Program-made: the position numbers and the translations under genes
Shown here: piece after piece, positions 1 to 8,755 of the stretch
Layout: each line of letters begins with the position of its first letter
Position numbering within the stretch: the first letter of the stretch is position 1
The notes under the pieces: model-generated
The model's database searches: none
What the model saw: the letters and a program-made list of their open reading frames with translations, nothing else
Told to the model about the DNA's origin: nothing
Source: Verrucomicrobiales bacterium
Lineage (GTDB): Bacteria; Verrucomicrobiota; Verrucomicrobiia; Verrucomicrobiales; DEV007
NCBI GenBank assembly: GCA_030730365.1
Contig: JANQVJ010000052.1
Coordinates: 41,874 to 92,180, forward strand
Direction: 5' to 3'
DNA length: 50,307 nucleotides

Positions 1-665
1 GGACTCAGTTTCGGATTGGCAATGTTGCTGATGGGACCCTCATTCGACTCCGCCGCAAAGCGGTTGCGGGCCTGTCTCCCGATGGGGGTGCCCTGGTAAA
101 TGGCGGGGAGAAAGGCGCTTCCGTAGCTCTGCGCTCCGTTGGGCGGCGAGAGGGTGATGAAGCCGGGGAGGCTGTCGTTTTCCGTCCCCAGACCATAGAG
201 CGTCCAGGCTCCGAGGGAGGGCCTGACGAACTGGAAATTCCCCGTGTGCATCTGTGTGGTCGCCTGCGGATGATTCGGCAGGTCGGTGTGCATCCCGTTG
301 ATGAGGCAGAGATCATCGGCATGGCCGGCGAGCTTCGGGAAGAGCGACGAGATCGGCAGCCCGCTCTCACCATGCTGCGCAAACTCGAAGGGCGATCCCA
401 GCAGATTGGCGAAGCCCTTCGACGGTTTGCCGTTGTCCCGCCCGAGGAGCGGCTTGTAGTCGAAGGTGTCGACGTGCGAGGGGCCGCCCTGCATCGCGAG
501 GAAGATGATGCGCTTTGCCCTTGGCGTGAAATGCGGCGGCATAGGAGCGAGTCGGTTCGCCGATTTCTCCGCCGCGAGGGTGCTGAGGGCGGAAAAGGCG
601 AGGTAGGCAAAACCGCTCGAAGCGGCCTGCAGGGTCTGGCGACGGGAGAGGATGAGAGAGCTCAT
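1..665 (-). CDS. DUF1501 family secreted protein, 3' part cut by window edge
   Basis: Reading the minus strand from the ATG at 663-665 gives an open frame that runs off the left edge, so only the first 221 residues are seen of a family usually around 430-490 residues long. The start has a twin-arginine-like pair (SRRQT, residues 7-11) and a hydrophobic stretch, followed by the family's conserved beginning (AKRIIFLAMQGGPSHVDTFD) and the LPISSLFPKLAGHADDLCLI region. DUF1501 belongs to the alkaline-phosphatase/sulfatase-like fold; its substrate is unknown. The gene starts 41 bases after the DUF1549/DUF1553 gene at 707-3229, the usual partner, and they are very likely one operon. A second DUF1501 gene is at 29565-31016. 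Confidence 0.9.
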   Translation of the reverse strand, partial: MSSLILSRRQTLQAASSGFAYLAFSALSTLAAEKSANRLAPMPPHFTPRAKRIIFLAMQGGPSHVDTFDYKPLLGRDNGKPSKGFANLLGSPFEFAQHGESGLPISSLFPKLAGHADDLCLINGMHTDLPNHPQATTQMHTGNFQFVRPSLGAWTLYGLGTENDSLPGFITLSPPNGAQSYGSAFLPAIYQGTPIGRQARNRFAAESNEGPISNIANPKLS

Positions 666-706
666 GGCTTGCAACAGGGTTGGGTCAGGGAGTCAACAGG
701 GGTGGG

Positions 707-3229
707 TCAGTTGAGGTAGCGGAACTCGGCGCTCGCAAGGAGGGACTGGCAAAAGGTCGTCAAGGCGAGAAGCCGTGCCTGCTCGGGGCTGAGGTTTTCG
801 ACCTTGGCCGCTTCGAGAAAACGCTCGACATATTGCTGCGTGGCGACAGTCTCGGCCTCGGTCGGCGGGCGGGAATAGCTGCGGTAAAAGGCTTCCTTTG
901 CAAGAGCGGCACCGCGCAGCCCATCCTCCTGGAGCAGGGTGCGCGCCATGGTTTCCGCGGCCTCGAGGGCGAAATCCGAATTCATGAGGTAAAGCGCCTG
1001 CGAGGGGACCGTCGTGATTTCGCGTTTTCCCGAGGTCAGACTGGGATCTGCAAAGTCGAAGAGGGCGAGCGATTCAGGCACGGTTCCCCGGACAATGGGG
1101 AGGTAGATCGAGCGGTGTGCCGATTCCATTTCAAAGGTGGCTTCGGGAATGGTGCGGCCGACGAATCCGACGCCCGCCGCCGCGACTTCAGACCCGACAG
1201 GGCGCTCGAGATCTATTTGTCCGCTCACGGCGAGGGTGGCGTCGCGGAGAGATTCGGCGTCGAGGCGGCGTTTGTTGGCCCGCCAGAGGAGACGGTTTTC
1301 CGGATCTTTGGCGAACAGATCGGTATCGTAATCCGAGCCCATGCGATAGGCCCGGCTGCTCGTGATCTCGCGGATGAGATCTTTCACCGACCAGTCCAGT
1401 TCGATGAGACGCAGCGCGAGGTAGTCGAGTAGTTCGGGGTGACTCGGTGCTTCGCCGGTGGTGCCGAAGTTGTCGACCGACGAGACGAGACCCTCGCCGA
1501 AGAGCCAGAGCCAGACCCGGTTCGCATAGACGCGGGCGGTGAGGGGATTTTCGGGCGAGGTGATCCACCCGGCGAGTTCCAGTCGCCCGCTTTGGTGGGT
1601 AGGGACGGGTTGTTCGTCTCCGGTTTTGACGACCTGAAGGAAGCCGCGAGGGACCCGCTCTTCGGTCGGGTTGTCTTCCTCGCCGCGGATGAGAATCTGT
1701 GAGTTGAATGGCTCCTCCCGATCCCGCATGCCCATCGCAAGTGCGCGTCGCGCGCCTGAGTCGTCGTAGGTGAGGAGCTGGCCCTCGACGACGCCGAGTT
1801 GATTGCGTGTCGCGAGGATGCGGACGACGGCGTTCTGCACTTCTTCGCTATTGCGATTGGCGCGACGCTCTTCTGCCTGTTCGGCGAGCAGGGTCTCGAG
1901 CCTGTCCTCGAGATTTACGCGGCGGAACTCGAGGTCTATAAGGTCGGCGAGGGGAATGCTCCCGGGCGCTTGCTCGGCGAAGGGTAGCTCGACGAGGTCG
2001 GTGGCGCGCCGGCTTTGCAGCCCGTTCGGCGTCCCGTAGAGTGTCTCGCTGCTGAGGAAGATCCCCGCCATGGCATAGTAGTCCGACATCGGGATGGGAT
2101 CGAATTTGTGATCGTGGCAGCGTGCGCAGGAAACTGTCGTGCCGAGGAGCGCCTGCGTCGTCGTGTCGATCTGCTCATCAACGAGGTCAAAGCGAAACTG
2201 CCGTGAATTTTGTTCGTTGAGATTTTTCGTCCCCAGAGCGAGAAAGCCGGTCGCGACGAGGTGAGCCGCCCTTTCTTCATCATTCGCATAAGGGAGGAGA
2301 TCGCCGGCGAGTTGCTCGGTGATAAAACGGTCGAGTGGTTTGTCGCTGTTGAATGAATCGATGACATAGTCGCGGTAGCGCCAGGCATCGGGATAGGTAG
2401 CGTTCACCTCCATTCCCGACGACTCGGCGTAGCGGGCGATGTCGAGCCAGTGGCGCCCCCAGCGCTCGCCGAAGCGCTCTGAAGAGAGGTAAGCGGACAC
2501 AGCGGAAGCGATGGCCGAGTCGGGATTTTCCTCCCATGCTTTCACAAAGATCTCGACCGTGGCAGGATCGGGCGGCAGTCCGGTGAGGTCGAAGGAGAGC
2601 CGACGGAGAAAGGTGCGCGGGTCGGCATCGGGCGCGGGGGTGAGTGCGTGTTCCTCGTGACCCGCCGCGAGAAAGGCGTCGATCGCATTGCGCCCCCATT
2701 CCGCGCTTTTCGGGATCGGAATGGCGGGCGCTTGTGGTGCCTGATAGGACCAGTGTTCGCGTCCTTTTTCGATGTCGATGGTATTGCTGTAGTGCTGGGG
2801 GGCCTTCGGTCCGGCAGCGCTCTCGCGCGGATCGGGCGCACCCATCCCGATCCAGGTTTTGAGGTCGGCGATGAGAGCCGGTTCGAGCCGATACTTCGGC
2901 GGCATCTCGAGGTTGGCATCGTCGTAGCTGACCGCGGCCAAAAGGAGGCTGGCATCGGGATCGAACGGCACTACGGCACTACCGCTCTCGCCTCCGCGCC
3001 GGGAGGCGTCGCGGGTGTCGAGAGCGAGACCTCCCTTGATCGAGTCGGCATCACTCGAGTGGCATTCGTAGCAGTGCTTCACCAGCACGGGCCGGATCTT
3101 CTTTTCGAAAAAGGCGATCTGTTCCTCCGTCGGTTTCGCTGACTCGCTCATCTCCTGCGAGAGGGTGGACGAGGCGGCGAAGACGATGAGAGCGAAAGGG
3201 AGGGCGGTGAGGAGGAGGGACTGCTTCAT
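707..3229 (-). CDS. DUF1549/DUF1553 planctomycete-type cytochrome (PSCyt) protein
   Basis: This 840-residue secreted protein begins with a signal peptide (about residues 1-24, cleavage near STLSQ). A haem c motif, CYECH (residues 53-57), lies in the planctomycete cytochrome domain. The DUF1549 domain follows, with the family block RFGERWGRHWLDIARYAES and a second CxxCH in CARCHDHKFDPI near residue 370. DUF1553 fills the C-terminal third (AGWITSPENPLTARVYANRV onward). Family members are paired with DUF1501 proteins, and here the DUF1501 gene starts 41 bases downstream. A role in periplasmic oxidation of sugars or sulfated substrates is only inference. The ATG at 3227-3229 directly precedes the signal peptide. 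The decayed FG-GAP fragment 74 bases upstream may be the remains of the operon's first gene. Confidence 0.93.
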   Translation of the reverse strand: MKQSLLLTALPFALIVFAASSTLSQEMSESAKPTEEQIAFFEKKIRPVLVKHCYECHSSDADSIKGGLALDTRDASRRGGESGSAVVPFDPDASLLLAAVSYDDANLEMPPKYRLEPALIADLKTWIGMGAPDPRESAAGPKAPQHYSNTIDIEKGREHWSYQAPQAPAIPIPKSAEWGRNAIDAFLAAGHEEHALTPAPDADPRTFLRRLSFDLTGLPPDPATVEIFVKAWEENPDSAIASAVSAYLSSERFGERWGRHWLDIARYAESSGMEVNATYPDAWRYRDYVIDSFNSDKPLDRFITEQLAGDLLPYANDEERAAHLVATGFLALGTKNLNEQNSRQFRFDLVDEQIDTTTQALLGTTVSCARCHDHKFDPIPMSDYYAMAGIFLSSETLYGTPNGLQSRRATDLVELPFAEQAPGSIPLADLIDLEFRRVNLEDRLETLLAEQAEERRANRNSEEVQNAVVRILATRNQLGVVEGQLLTYDDSGARRALAMGMRDREEPFNSQILIRGEEDNPTEERVPRGFLQVVKTGDEQPVPTHQSGRLELAGWITSPENPLTARVYANRVWLWLFGEGLVSSVDNFGTTGEAPSHPELLDYLALRLIELDWSVKDLIREITSSRAYRMGSDYDTDLFAKDPENRLLWRANKRRLDAESLRDATLAVSGQIDLERPVGSEVAAAGVGFVGRTIPEATFEMESAHRSIYLPIVRGTVPESLALFDFADPSLTSGKREITTVPSQALYLMNSDFALEAAETMARTLLQEDGLRGAALAKEAFYRSYSRPPTEAETVATQQYVERFLEAAKVENLSPEQARLLALTTFCQSLLASAEFRYLN

Positions 3230-3302
3230 GGCCGGAGCGATGATTCATTCAACACACCGCCGGCGGAAAGGTTTCAGAGCAGCGGATTTTTCTCGGGGGT
3301 GA

Positions 3303-3551
3303 TTAGAAATTTGCCTCCTTTTCAGAATGACAACGTCCCGGTTCGTTCTCATACCAGACTACACCCTGTCCGGCCGTCTCCTCGCAGGTAATGAGGTCGA
3401 GATCACCGTCTCCATCGAGATCGAGCAGCTCGATTCGGTCGAACTTGATGCCTTCGGGACCGCTGATGGATTGCCAAACCCCGGGCTGTCTCGCGAGAAG
3501 AACACCGGCCTTTTCGCCGTGGGCGTTTTAACAGGTGACGATGAGTGGCGG
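3303..3551 (-). pseudogene. C-terminal remnant of an FG-GAP/VCBS repeat protein with an in-frame stop
   Basis: The minus strand between about 3551 and 3303 reads as the last 80 or so residues of an FG-GAP protein: IVTC, a TAA stop (3528-3530), NAHGEKAGVLLARQPG, then ISGPEGIKFDRIELLDLDGD, DLDLITCEE and GVVWYENE, ending at TAA 3303-3305. DLDGDGDLD is the calcium-binding FG-GAP signature, and the segment matches the closing repeats of PVC FG-GAP proteins. The stop sits where relatives are recalled to have Glu, so a one-base GAA to TAA change is the simple explanation. The N-terminal several hundred residues are missing; the neighbouring membrane-protein gene ends at 3596. The remnant points at the DUF1549 gene 74 bases downstream, consistent with loss of the first gene of that operon. 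Confidence 0.7.
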
Positions 3552-3595
3552 GGCGACGAGCAGGAAAAAAATCGGTATCGCAGGGAATGAAAAGA

Positions 3596-4255
3596 TTACT
3601 CTCTTTTGCCCCGTTTATGCCACCACCAAAAGAGCGCGGTGGTCAGCACGAGGACCGCCGCGGTGATGACGAGGTCGGAGAGGTCCCGGTCGAAGGCGGA
3701 ATCACCGAGGATGATGAAGCAGGCCGCATAAAATCCGGAAATGACGAGCGAGACCGGCAGGTAAATCCTGAGCGGCACTCCGGCGAGGGCGAGAAGGTAG
3801 TGTTTCAGAAAACCCGGAACTCCCGGAGTAAATCGGACGATCAGGGTGAAGCGCAGGGCTCCGACGTTTTCGATCGAGGGGATCTCGCGATCCGTTTTCG
3901 CCAACCATTTCCGAAACAGCGTCCGCATCGGCCCCCTCGCAATCCAGTAGCTGAGGCCGAGATTCACGGCAAGAGCGAGGAAGGATCCGACGAGTCCGGT
4001 GATGACTCCGAAGGTCGCTCCGGCGATGACATAGAAGGGCGTCGTCGGAATCCCGACGAGAGGGAGAATGGCGAGGGCGGCGAAAAAGGGGATCGGTCCC
4101 GCATTCGTCTTCCACTCGTGGAAGGCCGCGCTATCCCAGTAGCGCCAGATCACGAAGACCACTGCCAGGAGTGCCGTCAGGCTCAGCACCGTCAACACAG
4201 TCCCGCCGGCCCTGCCCGCCTTACCGGACGGCCTCGATGGAAGTGGTTCTGCCAT
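3596..4255 (-). CDS. TVP38/TMEM64 (DedA, VTT-domain) family membrane protein
   Basis: About 219 residues with five or six hydrophobic segments. After a first membrane helix (TVLTVLSLTALLAVVFVIW), the VTT-domain core is readable: FFAALAILPLVGIPTTPFYV, a Gly-rich AGATFGVITGLVGSF, and VRFTPGVPGFLKHYLLALAG, the re-entrant-loop pattern of the TVP38/DedA superfamily. These inner-membrane proteins are linked to lipid flipping and proton-dependent transport; the substrate here is unknown. I chose ATG 4253-4255 (MAEPLPSRP); an upstream ATG at 4310-4312 would add 19 residues lacking family character. The gene is divergent from the protease fusion at 4396, so the roughly 140-base gap should hold both promoters. 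The C-terminus is basic (HKRGKRE). Confidence 0.85.
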   Translation of the reverse strand: MAEPLPSRPSGKAGRAGGTVLTVLSLTALLAVVFVIWRYWDSAAFHEWKTNAGPIPFFAALAILPLVGIPTTPFYVIAGATFGVITGLVGSFLALAVNLGLSYWIARGPMRTLFRKWLAKTDREIPSIENVGALRFTLIVRFTPGVPGFLKHYLLALAGVPLRIYLPVSLVISGFYAACFIILGDSAFDRDLSDLVITAAVLVLTTALFWWWHKRGKRE

Positions 4256-4395
4256 GCCCTCACGGACAGAACAGGCAAATGACGCGGTCGTCCACCCGCG
4301 CCTCTCCGTCATGGCCGATTTCGGTGAAAAATCCGTCGTGCATCTCGTGACGTATCCGTTACCATGGAGAGGCACGTCTTTTCCGCACTATTTGT

Positions 4396-6738
4396 ATGAG
4401 CCGCTCCCGCCTTTACCCAACCGTCCTCCTCTGTGGTTTTTTGCTCAGTCCGGAGGCCCGATCGCAGGACGCGGAAAAAGGGTTTGATCCCTTCTCTGAT
4501 GAAGCGGCCGAGGCCCTCGCAGAGCTGTCCGAAAATGAAGCCGACGCGGCGCGAGACTTTCTCGAGCCCGGTCAGGTCCGCAAGCTCACGGAACTGGCGA
4601 AACCTTCCCTCGTCACGGTCCGGCAGATGGGACGCGATGGCGAGCGCAGCGGAACCGGATCGGGTTTTATCATCGCCGACGGTCTTGTCGTGACGAATCT
4701 CCATGTCATCGGTGAGGGGCGCTCCATCGAGGTCGAGCTTTTCGACGGCACGGTTTGCGCGGTGACCGAGGTCCATGCCTCAGACAAGCACTATGATCTC
4801 GCGGTGTTGCGAGTGGATTCGGCTGGAAAGAAGCTCCAGTCCCTAAAGATCGGTGACTCGGCGAAGATCGAGCAGGGCGACATCATCGTCGGGTTCGGGG
4901 CGCCGCAGGGACTGGCTCTCAGCGTGGTCCCGGGCGCGATCTCGGCGATTCGCAAACTCGATCCGGGATTCGCCGGGGAAGGGGAGACGCCCGAGTTTCC
5001 GATGCTCCAGCTCGCCATGCCGATCGAGCAGGGAAACAGCGGCGGGCCGGTCATCAACCTTGAGGGCGAAGTCCTCGGCATCGTCACGTTGCGTCACAGG
5101 GTCACGGAAAATCTCGGATTCGCGGTTCCCTCAAATGACCTGCAAACGCTCCTCGACAAGCCCAACCCGGTTCCAATGAGCCGTTGGCGCACGATTGGCA
5201 CCCTCGACCCGCGTCAGTGGACTTCGGTGATGGGGGCCGACTGGACCCAGCGGGGCGGTGTCATCAGCTCACGCCAGGTCGGGGAAGGTTTCGGCGGGCG
5301 GGCGCTCTGCCTCTCCTCTCTCAAAGTGCCCGAGGTTCCCTACGAGGTGGCCGTCTCGGTGAAGCTAGACGACGAAGGCGGAGCTGCTGGATTGGCATTC
5401 GCCGCTGACGGTAAAGATGTTCACTATGGTTTTTACCCTAGCGACGGGAAATTGAGGTTGACGCGATTCGAGGGTCCCGACGTTTACAGTTGGAGTATTT
5501 TGGAGCAGATCGAGGTGCCGGCCTACCAGAAAGGCGAATGGAATCGATTGCGGGTCCGGGTCGAGACAGGGAAGTTGATCGCCTGGGTGAATGAGGAAAA
5601 GGTGCTCGAGATCGAAGACGCCGTTTTGCGTGGCGGATCGGTCGGGCTTTGCAAATTCCGTGAGACCGTCGCCGAATTTCGCGGTTTCCGGGTCGGGAGC
5701 GATCTGTCAGAAAAGGAAATGCCCAAGGAGGAGCGTGACACGATCACTTCGCTGCTCGATCGTTTTGTGAAAGAGGGCGGCACCGATGAAGTCCTCAAGG
5801 AACTGGGGCGGGACGGTCTCGGGAGTCAGCGTATCATTCGCTACCGCGTTGCCGAGCTCGAGGATCTCGTGGCGAATCTGAAGATGCTCGAGACGGAGGT
5901 CTATCGCACGACCATCTCGCGCGAGATGCTCATGACCCTCGATAGGCCCGAGAGTGAGGTTGACCTCTTCGAAGTGGGGCTCCAGATTGCGCGGCTCGAC
6001 GATCCCGAACTCGACCTTGATCATTATCGCGCGGTTTTTGCCCAATTCGTCGGCGATGCCAGAGCCTATGTCGGGAAGGCCGCTCTCGAAGGCGGGACGA
6101 AGGAAAAGGTTGAGGCGCTGCGCGACTTCATGTTCCGGGAAAACGGATTTCACGGCAGTCGCGGCGAGTATTATCATCACGCCAACAGCTACGTGAATCG
6201 TGTCCTTGACGACCGCGAGGGTCTTCCGATCACGCTAAGTGTCGTTTTTATAGAAGTCGCCCGTCGACTCGGAATTCCGGATGTCTACGGTGCCGCCTTG
6301 CCCGGCAAATTCATGGTCGGGGTGAACATCCCCGCGGGTGACGGGAAGGAAGCACTCTATTTCGATGTTTTCGACGAAGGGAAATCCCATACCCGAGAGA
6401 GTGCGACCCGGGTCACCTTCGAACTGACCGGGGCGGCGCCGGACGAGTCAGCGTTCGCTCCCTCGGGTGCACGCGACATTGCTGTGCGCATGCTGAGGAA
6501 TCTCGTCGACATCGAAATCAACCGGAAGCAGACTCCCGAGCAGGCGGAAAACTACCTCGAACTTCTCCTGGCGATCCAGCCCGATTCCGCCTACGAGCGT
6601 TTCCAGCGCGCCATCCTGCGGGTCCAGGCCGCCGAGCTCGAGGGCGCCCGCGAGGATCTCGACTGGCTCCTCGAGAATCGCCCGCCCGGTTTGGATTATT
6701 CGAGACTGGAGCAGTTCCGCGAGTCGCTGCCGGATTGA
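4396..6738 (+). CDS. Secreted HtrA-like serine protease fused to a SirB1-type transglutaminase-like domain
   Basis: This 780-residue protein has a signal peptide (residues 1-24). Residues about 60-250 are a trypsin-like HtrA protease with the full triad visible: His103 in VVTNLHVIG, Asp134 in KHYDLAVLRV and Ser215 in QGNSGGPVI. No PDZ domain follows. Residues about 270-440 look like a concanavalin-type beta-sandwich (GEWNRLRVRVETGKLIAWVN, then GGSVGLCKF). Residues about 510-690 match the SirB1/Transglut_core2 family (HHANSYVNRVLDDREGLPIT, then LSVVFIEVARRLGIP and GLP-type chemistry residues around PGKFMVGV). The end is helical and TPR-like (NYLELLLAIQPDSAYERFQR). SirB1-like domains usually occur as stand-alone cytoplasmic proteins, so the secreted fusion is unusual. 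A strong bidirectional terminator follows at 6861-6893. Confidence 0.88.
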   Translation: MSRSRLYPTVLLCGFLLSPEARSQDAEKGFDPFSDEAAEALAELSENEADAARDFLEPGQVRKLTELAKPSLVTVRQMGRDGERSGTGSGFIIADGLVVTNLHVIGEGRSIEVELFDGTVCAVTEVHASDKHYDLAVLRVDSAGKKLQSLKIGDSAKIEQGDIIVGFGAPQGLALSVVPGAISAIRKLDPGFAGEGETPEFPMLQLAMPIEQGNSGGPVINLEGEVLGIVTLRHRVTENLGFAVPSNDLQTLLDKPNPVPMSRWRTIGTLDPRQWTSVMGADWTQRGGVISSRQVGEGFGGRALCLSSLKVPEVPYEVAVSVKLDDEGGAAGLAFAADGKDVHYGFYPSDGKLRLTRFEGPDVYSWSILEQIEVPAYQKGEWNRLRVRVETGKLIAWVNEEKVLEIEDAVLRGGSVGLCKFRETVAEFRGFRVGSDLSEKEMPKEERDTITSLLDRFVKEGGTDEVLKELGRDGLGSQRIIRYRVAELEDLVANLKMLETEVYRTTISREMLMTLDRPESEVDLFEVGLQIARLDDPELDLDHYRAVFAQFVGDARAYVGKAALEGGTKEKVEALRDFMFRENGFHGSRGEYYHHANSYVNRVLDDREGLPITLSVVFIEVARRLGIPDVYGAALPGKFMVGVNIPAGDGKEALYFDVFDEGKSHTRESATRVTFELTGAAPDESAFAPSGARDIAVRMLRNLVDIEINRKQTPEQAENYLELLLAIQPDSAYERFQRAILRVQAAELEGAREDLDWLLENRPPGLDYSRLEQFRESLPD

Positions 6739-6860
6739 GGGGCGGAGAGCAGTCGTCTCCGAAGGACCCGTAGCGGAAGATGCCAATCTTCCCGCTCCGC
6801 GTTCCGTCATCGTCAGCTACCCGTCCGGGAGCTCCCAATTCTAAATCAGACCACTCCACA

Positions 6861-6893
6861 AAAAAACCGCGCCTGTCTCCAGACGCGGTTTTT
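6861..6893. terminator. Bidirectional intrinsic terminator between the protease fusion and rplQ
   Basis: A perfect hairpin has arms AAAACCGCG (6863-6871) and CGCGGTTTT (6884-6892), a 12-base loop and A/T tracts on both sides. It sits between the convergent ends of the protease-fusion gene (6738) and rplQ (6933) and can serve both strands. Confidence 0.9.
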
Positions 6894-6932
6894 CAAATCT
6901 TTGCCGGGATTTTACTCCCTAACTGCAAAGCC

Positions 6933-7331
6933 TCAGGCTTCGGCGGTCTCGGCGGCGGTGACGACAGCGTCAACCCACTCGATGAGAGCCATCGGAGCGG
7001 AATCCGAACGGCGCTGGCCGAGTTTGATGATGCGGCAGTAACCACCCTGACGGTCGGCGCTGGCGGGAGCGATCTCTTCGAAGAGAACCTTGGTGCTGCG
7101 CTGAGCGAGCTGGTTGCTCCCGAGGATCGTGATGGCACGACGGCGGCTGTGAAGAGTGTTCTTCTTACCGAGGGTCACGAGTGACTCCGCGAAGGGGCGC
7201 AGGGCCTTGGCTTTCGCAAGGGTCGTCGTGATCTGGCGATGCTCGATCAGGCTGGCGGCGAGGTTGCGCATGAGCGAATCGCGGTGCGCCTTGTCGCGCT
7301 GCAGTTTGACGGTTTTACTTCTATGTCTCAT
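6933..7331 (-). CDS. rplQ: 50S ribosomal protein L17
   Basis: The 132-residue product is a full-length bacterial L17 (bL17). It begins MRHRSKTVKLQRDKAHRDSL, contains the family core MRNLAASLIEHRQITTTLAK and continues LRPFAESLVTLGKK. The C-terminal tail, rich in Ala and Thr, is short. L17 is an essential protein of the large subunit near the peptide exit tunnel. The gene lies 64 bases downstream of rpoA on the same strand, the classic rpoA-rplQ order of the alpha operon, and ends at the hairpin at 6861-6893. Confidence 0.98.
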   Translation of the reverse strand: MRHRSKTVKLQRDKAHRDSLMRNLAASLIEHRQITTTLAKAKALRPFAESLVTLGKKNTLHSRRRAITILGSNQLAQRSTKVLFEEIAPASADRQGGYCRIIKLGQRRSDSAPMALIEWVDAVVTAAETAEA

Positions 7332-7395
7332 CGGAAATAACGGGTTGGAGAGGGGACCCGGACCGCACTCTCAGGCGATCCGGAGAGGTCGTTGA

Positions 7396-8475
7396 TCAGT
7401 CGTGAATATTCTGGGCGATGAGGGCGGCGAGGCCGGGGCCTTCCATGGAGCGATCACCACCACCGAGAAGGGAGGAAGTGAAGGACTGCTCGAGCAGGCT
7501 CGGATCGATCGACATCCCGAGGGAGAGACCGAGCTCGTGGAGCTTGTCTTTGATCTCGTTGAGGGACTTCTTGCCGAAGTTGCGATACTTGAGCATCTCC
7601 GCTTCGCTCTTCATCGCGAGCTGACCCACCGTGGTGATGTTCGCGTTGTTGAGACAGTTGGCGGCACGGACCGAGAGCTCGATCTCGTTGACGCTCATGT
7701 TGAGGAGTTTCTTGAGCTCGGCGTTTTCCTCGCTCTGAGTCTCGGGGCGGTCTTCGATGAGGATCGCGTTATCGTCGTAGTTCACGAAAACGTCGAGGTG
7801 GTGACGAAGGATCGCGGAAGCCTGGAGAAGCGCATCGTGCGGCTCGACGCGACCGTCGGTCCAGATTTCGATGACGAGTTTGTCGTAGTCAGTTCGCTGA
7901 CCGACACGGGTGTTCTCCACGGCGTATTTTACGCGGCGAACAGGGGAGAAGATTGAGTCGATCGGAATAACGCCGATGGGCATGTCTTGATGCTTGTTGT
8001 CTTCGGAGGTGTTGAAGCCACGTCCGACGCGGACTTCCATCTCAAGATTGAACTTGGTGGCCCGGTCGAGGGTGCAGATGTGGAGATCTTTGTTCACGAT
8101 CTCATACTGGGAGATCTCCTGGATGTCTCCGGCAGTCACATCACCGGCTTTGTCGACAGTGAGCGAGAGAGTCGCGGGATCGCGATCGTCAAAGTGTTTA
8201 AAGCGGATCTGCTTGAGGTTGAGAATGATCTCAGTCACATCCTCGACCACTCCGGGGAGTGAGGCGAATTCGTGCTGCGCACCGGCAATACGGACGGAAG
8301 TGATCGATGCGCCCTCGAGTGAGGAAAGGAGAACGCGGCGGAGGCTGTTGCCAATCGTGTGTCCGAACCCTGCCTCGAAAGGCTCTGCCGTGAATTTGGC
8401 GTAGGTTTCGGTAGCGGTGGCTTCGTCTTTGACAAGACGATCAGGGATTTCAAACGGAGCTAGTGCTTTAGACAT
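7396..8475 (-). CDS. rpoA: DNA-directed RNA polymerase alpha subunit
   Basis: The 359-residue product matches RpoA. The N-terminal dimerisation domain has FTAEPFEAGFGHTIGNSLRR followed by VLLSSLEGASITSVRI, and the C-terminal domain has SVRAANCLNNANITTVGQLA and the helix-hairpin-helix segment NFGKKSLNEIKDKL, which contacts UP elements and activators. The start is ATG 8473-8475 (MSKALAPFEIPDRL); the frame is open for 28 codons further upstream, but that stretch has no RpoA character. A short Gly-rich tail (LLGGGDRS) follows the C-terminal domain. rplQ follows. The usual upstream neighbours rpsM, rpsK and rpsD are absent; instead there is a terminator at 8671-8703, so rpoA-rplQ should have its own promoter between 8476 and 8670. 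Confidence 0.98.
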   Translation of the reverse strand: MSKALAPFEIPDRLVKDEATATETYAKFTAEPFEAGFGHTIGNSLRRVLLSSLEGASITSVRIAGAQHEFASLPGVVEDVTEIILNLKQIRFKHFDDRDPATLSLTVDKAGDVTAGDIQEISQYEIVNKDLHICTLDRATKFNLEMEVRVGRGFNTSEDNKHQDMPIGVIPIDSIFSPVRRVKYAVENTRVGQRTDYDKLVIEIWTDGRVEPHDALLQASAILRHHLDVFVNYDDNAILIEDRPETQSEENAELKKLLNMSVNEIELSVRAANCLNNANITTVGQLAMKSEAEMLKYRNFGKKSLNEIKDKLHELGLSLGMSIDPSLLEQSFTSSLLGGGDRSMEGPGLAALIAQNIHD

Positions 8476-8670
8476 ATGAGGTGTAGGTAGCCGGGTTTCC
8501 CAGAGGTAGAGCGATGACTTTTCACCAAACAGTGGTGAAATACCAAGGACCGACGGCAATTAACGTGACGCCCAGGGCGCCGAATATGGTCTATATCCAC
8601 CTAAAGTAAACTGCTTTTTTGCTTCCGATCCCCGTTCTGCCGAGGATCGGGCAGGGGTCGAGGGGAAACA

Positions 8671-8703
8671 CAAAAGCCTCCGCAGCGAGCCGCGGAGGCT
8701 TTG
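8671..8703 (-). terminator. Intrinsic terminator after the small secreted-protein gene
   Basis: A perfect 11-base-pair stem, AAAGCCTCCGC (8673-8683) with GCGGAGGCTTT (8692-8702), has an 8-base loop and a T tract on the minus strand. It closes the 97-residue gene at 8756-9049 and insulates rpoA from it. Confidence 0.88.
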
Positions 8704-8755
8704 TGATCCCAATGTCCGGACGGGAGATCTCCGTGCGGGCCCTCGATCAGGCGTG

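Noticed and set aside
3327..3590. An 87-codon plus-strand frame before the TVP38-like gene
   Set aside because: The opposite strand spells an FG-GAP C-terminus with DLDGDGDLD, so the plus-strand frame is its shadow.
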